The notes beneath the pieces are model-generated. The model was not told the origin of the DNA. It searched no databases and saw only the letters and a list, made by a program, of their open reading frames with translations. From Bacteriovoracaceae bacterium UBA2394 (GTDB lineage Bacteria; Bdellovibrionota; UBA2394), in assembly GCA_002343335.1 (NCBI GenBank), contig DDSI01000076.1:1-8117 (forward strand): a DNA stretch of 8,117 nt. The letters are read 5' to 3'. Positions within the stretch are counted from its first letter, which is position 1; the number at the start of each line of letters is the position of its first letter. A program made the translations under genes and the position numbers. Below are positions 6,152-8,117 of the stretch, in pieces.

Positions 6152-6934
6152 TCAAAAGATCAGGTTTAAAGCGGGAGAAAGCCGATATTCATCTCGATTG
6201 TTCGCATTATAGAGTGCCCCGCCAATTGAAAGTTCAAAAGGCTTGCAAACAAAATAACCCACGGTTCCTCCCACTTCAAAAAACCGTGCGATGATACCGC
6301 CGCCATCGTCCGTCTTTCCGCCGCCAACACTGAGTCGAGTAGACCAGCGCGACGTAAATCGAAAACGAGCGAACGCGGATGCAGCAACAGCGCGATTCGG
6401 TTTGAGAGCGATCGTCGAAGATAAGCCTATCAAGACCTGATCTGTGAACTCCTTTGACCAAGAAGGTTTCAAAGAAATGGAATTGGAATTTGAATAATGT
6501 GCTCCCGTGACGGCGAGTCCAATGTCCGAACCTTCAGGGAGAATTCCGTGGAGATCAAGTATGCCTTTCCACTCAGCGGAGAAATGGGGATCGTGCGAAT
6601 AGGCACCCTCCGCGTCGAGATAAAGATAGGAGGTAAGAGTCGTGACGTGACCGACGCGAAAGATGTGGTCATTAAGGGCCTCGGTGGAGGCATAAGAACG
6701 ACTGAGTCTGTCGTAGCCAAGTCTTAAAACATTTTTTTCCCAATATCGCGCAGAGGCATCCACGCTCAATTCATGACTGAACGAATCTCGACTTCCCCAC
6801 ACCGCCTGATACTTGGGTAAAATCTGAAAGCGTGCGCTTTGCTGATACAGTGCGTAGTCAATATCCCGAGGTGCATCAGCATGCGCTGCGGAAATTGTAA
6901 AAAATCCCCAGAGAGTTCCGCTTAATAAACGCAT
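6152..6934 (-). CDS. Outer-membrane beta-barrel, YaiO-family-like
   Basis: This 260-residue protein has a signal peptide with likely cleavage at AHA-DA (after residue 19). It is followed by alternating hydrophobic/polar strands throughout and ends in LNLIF, with the C-terminal Phe that the Bam machinery recognises in outer-membrane barrels. The stretch around 112-122 (YSHDPHFSAEW), the preceding LRLGYDRLSRSY, and the strand plus glycine-turn pattern (SVGGGKTDDGGG) resemble the YaiO family of outer-membrane proteins. From memory, genes of that family are often found beside glycosyltransferases; I cannot confirm a match without a profile search. The ATG at 6934 is preceded by GGAAG about ten bases upstream. 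It is the first gene of the minus-strand pair with the HExxH protein and faces the HEAT/glycosyltransferase operon. A plausible role is an export pore or outer-membrane partner for the polymer. The barrel call is firm; the family is probable. Confidence 0.85.
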   Translation of the reverse strand: MRLLSGTLWGFFTISAAHADAPRDIDYALYQQSARFQILPKYQAVWGSRDSFSHELSVDASARYWEKNVLRLGYDRLSRSYASTEALNDHIFRVGHVTTLTSYLYLDAEGAYSHDPHFSAEWKGILDLHGILPEGSDIGLAVTGAHYSNSNSISLKPSWSKEFTDQVLIGLSSTIALKPNRAVAASAFARFRFTSRWSTRLSVGGGKTDDGGGIIARFFEVGGTVGYFVCKPFELSIGGALYNANNRDEYRLSPALNLIF

Positions 6935-7016
6935 CTATTCAATGCTTCCGAAGAATGCTGAAACGGTCAAGACGGTGCTGGCGTTCCTCTAAGGTCTCTG
7001 CTCGACTGACGCAGTT
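6935..7016. other. Divergent intergenic region
   Basis: These 82 bases separate the beta-barrel gene (minus) from the DUF456 gene (plus) and must hold both promoters if each has one. On the minus strand a TTGACC (6972-6977 read on the complement) is a possible -35 box, but no good -10 follows at the right spacing. I see no clear operator or repeat. Confidence 0.4.
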
Positions 7017-7514
7017 ATGGCGGACTTTCCCTATCTTGAAATTACAGCGTGGACAATTCTGGCCTGTTGCGTGATTGCTTCGGCGGTTGGAACCATCGTG
7101 CCCGGACTTCCAGGCGCGCTTTTTATTGTTGTAGGAGTGATCATTCACAAGCTACTTCTGCCGGAAGTTTTTAGTGGATGGACGGTGGCCCTAGAAATTT
7201 CCTTAGCCATCATTGCCTGGGGTGTGGATTTCTTAGCCACGGTCCTCGGCGCAAAATTGGGAGGGGCTAGCCGCCATGGTCTTCTTGGCGCCGCGATCGG
7301 TGGAATCGTAGGAATGTTTTTCATGCCTATTGGGCTTATTGCGGGCCCATTCTTTGGGGCAATCGTGGGGGAAATTATTGCAAAGCGGAAAGAATGGTCT
7401 CGAATTCTAAGATCAGGAATGGGAGCCGGCCTTGGTTTTTTTATCTCACTCATCTTGAGGATTATTCTGCTGGTGGTCATGCTCAGCGCCTTAGTCGTAG
7501 ATTATCTTTTTTAA
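7017..7514 (+). CDS. DUF456 integral membrane protein
   Basis: This 165-residue, very hydrophobic protein matches the DUF456 pattern. An N-terminal helix is followed by GTIVPGLPGALFIVVGVII (25-43), where PGLPG is a conserved family feature. Next come a helix with WGVDFLATVLGAKLGGASR (68-86), then a glycine-rich double segment (GLLGAAIGGIVGMFF, PIGLIAGPFFGAIVGEI) resembling glycine-zipper helices, a short basic loop (KRKEWSRILRSG) and a final helix ending at the stop. About five hydrophobic segments fill the protein, so it is an inner-membrane protein. Family length is usually around 160 residues, so it is complete. No biochemical function is established. The ATG at 7017 has only a weak upstream purine stretch. 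It is divergent from the beta-barrel gene and 84 bases ahead of the Hsp20 gene, which appears to have its own promoter. Confidence 0.88.
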   Translation: MADFPYLEITAWTILACCVIASAVGTIVPGLPGALFIVVGVIIHKLLLPEVFSGWTVALEISLAIIAWGVDFLATVLGAKLGGASRHGLLGAAIGGIVGMFFMPIGLIAGPFFGAIVGEIIAKRKEWSRILRSGMGAGLGFFISLILRIILLVVMLSALVVDYLF

Positions 7515-7532
7515 GATTTTTTTGCCCCTTTC

Positions 7533-7560
7533 TTGACAGTGTAAAAGTGCGTCTTAGCTT
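7533..7560 (+). promoter_or_regulatory. Probable promoter of the Hsp20 gene
   Basis: A perfect TTGACA (-35) is at 7533-7538. At a 16-base spacing TAGCTT (7555-7560) could act as -10, but it matches TATAAT at only three positions. The start of transcription would leave a leader of about 30 bases. I see no CIRCE inverted repeat and no convincing sigma-32 -10 element (CCCCAT), so heat-shock control cannot be read from the sequence. Confidence 0.45.
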
Positions 7561-7587
7561 TCAGTTGAACGATTTTAAACCTGTTAT

Positions 7588-7594
7588 AAGGAGG
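7588..7594 (+). promoter_or_regulatory. Consensus Shine-Dalgarno of the Hsp20 gene
   Basis: AAGGAGG lies four bases before the ATG at 7599. The match to the 16S tail is perfect, but the spacing is shorter than usual. This supports the ATG at 7599 and suggests high translation. Confidence 0.85.
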
Positions 7595-7598
7595 CTTT

Positions 7599-8081
7599 AT
7601 GAATCTAAGACCATTACGATGGACTCGGGAACTGGAGCTGAATCGGCCATTCACGAATCCTTACAATTCTCTTCAAAAAGAAATGAACCGCCTGATGGAA
7701 ACCTTTCTTTCTGAGGGTGAAAGTTCCGGGACGGAAGTCGCGACGTTCAGTCCGAGTTTAGATATTACGGAAGAGGACAAAGGCTTTCGAGTGAGCGTGG
7801 AGCTGCCGGGACTCACGGAAAACGACGTGGATTTGTCATTTGAGAAGAATGTCCTGCGAATTAAAGGAGAAAAGCGCTCAGCCCACGAGGAGAAGGGTAA
7901 AAATTTCACGCGCGTGGAAAGGTCCTATGGAAGCTTCTATCGGGCTATTCCTTTTTCAACGGAACTCGATGAGTCGAAAATTGAGGCCAATTTCGATAAA
8001 GGCATATTGCATATCTTCTTACCGAAAGCGGCAAGCGCTCTAAAAGAGGCTAAAAAAATTCAAATTAAAGCAACGAAGTAA
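7599..8081 (+). CDS. Small heat shock protein, Hsp20/alpha-crystallin family
   Basis: This 160-residue cytoplasmic chaperone binds unfolding proteins without ATP and holds them for refolding. An N-terminal region (1-49) contains PYNSLQKEMNRLMETF, the amphipathic helix typical of class-A bacterial Hsp20. The alpha-crystallin domain follows (about 50-143), with SLDITEEDKGFRVSVELPG (53-71), VLRIKGEKR (85-93), VERSYGSFYRAIPF (106-119) and the family box ANFDKGILHIFLPK (130-143), equivalent to A-x-x-x-x-G-V-L. The C-terminal tail holds IQI (154-156), the I-x-I motif that links dimers into oligomers. All core elements and the length are normal. It is monocistronic by appearance, with its own -35-like site, consensus ribosome binding site and terminator. 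Confidence 0.97.
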   Translation: MNLRPLRWTRELELNRPFTNPYNSLQKEMNRLMETFLSEGESSGTEVATFSPSLDITEEDKGFRVSVELPGLTENDVDLSFEKNVLRIKGEKRSAHEEKGKNFTRVERSYGSFYRAIPFSTELDESKIEANFDKGILHIFLPKAASALKEAKKIQIKATK

Positions 8082-8085
8082 CTTC

Positions 8086-8117
8086 AAGAGGGAGAAAGGA
8101 TTCTCCCTCTTTTTTTT
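8086..8117 (+). terminator. Strong intrinsic terminator after the Hsp20 gene
   Basis: AAGAGGGAGAA (8086-8096), loop AGGA, TTCTCCCTCTT (8101-8111) form a perfect 11-bp stem beginning four bases after the stop codon. The T-tract starting at 8110 continues at least to the window end. Confidence 0.96.

Noticed and set aside
5846..6169. 107-codon plus-strand frame opposite the HExxH gene
   Set aside because: Antisense shadow with no ribosome binding site, while the minus strand encodes a signal peptide and HExxH protein in full.
6939..7148. 69-codon minus-strand frame between the barrel and DUF456 genes
   Set aside because: It overlaps the DUF456 start on the other strand, is Arg/Asn/His-rich and shows no motif or ribosome binding site.
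7145..7480. 111-codon minus-strand frame opposite the DUF456 gene
   Set aside because: Pro- and Lys-rich shadow of the glycine-rich membrane helices; no ribosome binding site.
7585..7590. TATAAG as a -10 box with TTGAAC (7565-7570) as -35
   Set aside because: Spacing is only about 14 bases, and the box overlaps the Shine-Dalgarno, so transcription would begin at or next to the ATG.
7530..7598. CIRCE or sigma-32 control element ahead of the Hsp20 gene
   Set aside because: CTTGACA is only loosely like a sigma-32 -35, there is no CCCCAT-type -10, and no TTAGCACTC/GAGTGCTAA dyad is present.
1..8117. tRNA, rRNA, CRISPR, insertion sequence or prophage content
   Set aside because: No cloverleaf, direct-repeat array, transposase or integrase motif was found by eye on either strand.

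Overview
The window looks like a chromosomal stretch from a Gram-negative bacterium. It encodes an RND-type inner-membrane transporter, a beta-barrel protein with a C-terminal Phe, and several Sec-type signal peptides. TTG and GTG starts are frequent, genes are closely packed, and the mix of families would fit a Bdellovibrionota or other former-Deltaproteobacteria lineage. That placement is inference from gene content. There are no rRNAs, tRNAs, CRISPR arrays, transposases or phage genes, and no gene-free stretch longer than 300 bases.

Left part (1-2651). A large RND/MMPL-family exporter lies on the minus strand; its 3' end is beyond the window edge. Divergent from it, on the plus strand, are a small secreted protein of unknown function with four Cys and a tiny DUF1328 (YtjA-type) membrane protein. 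The DUF1328 gene has a very strong ribosome binding site that can pair with an upstream CCTCCT.

Centre (2680-6934). This is the most interesting region. A membrane-anchored HEAT-repeat protein and a processive family-2 glycosyltransferase overlap by ATGA and form a two-gene operon. The glycosyltransferase stop overlaps the stop of a convergent minus-strand pair. That pair comprises an outer-membrane barrel resembling the YaiO family, followed by a secreted protein with an HExxH zinc-peptidase signature. Together the four genes supply a polysaccharide synthase, a possible assembly scaffold, an outer-membrane component and a periplasmic hydrolase-like enzyme. They could form an exopolysaccharide synthesis and export system, organised as two facing operons without a terminator between them. 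The joint function is inferred from gene content and position only.

Right part (7017-8117). A DUF456 membrane protein is followed by an Hsp20/alpha-crystallin small heat shock protein. The Hsp20 gene has its own probable promoter, a consensus Shine-Dalgarno sequence and a textbook intrinsic terminator at the window end. DUF1328, DUF456 and Hsp20 give the flanks an envelope- and stress-related flavour, but nothing in the sequence ties them to the central genes.
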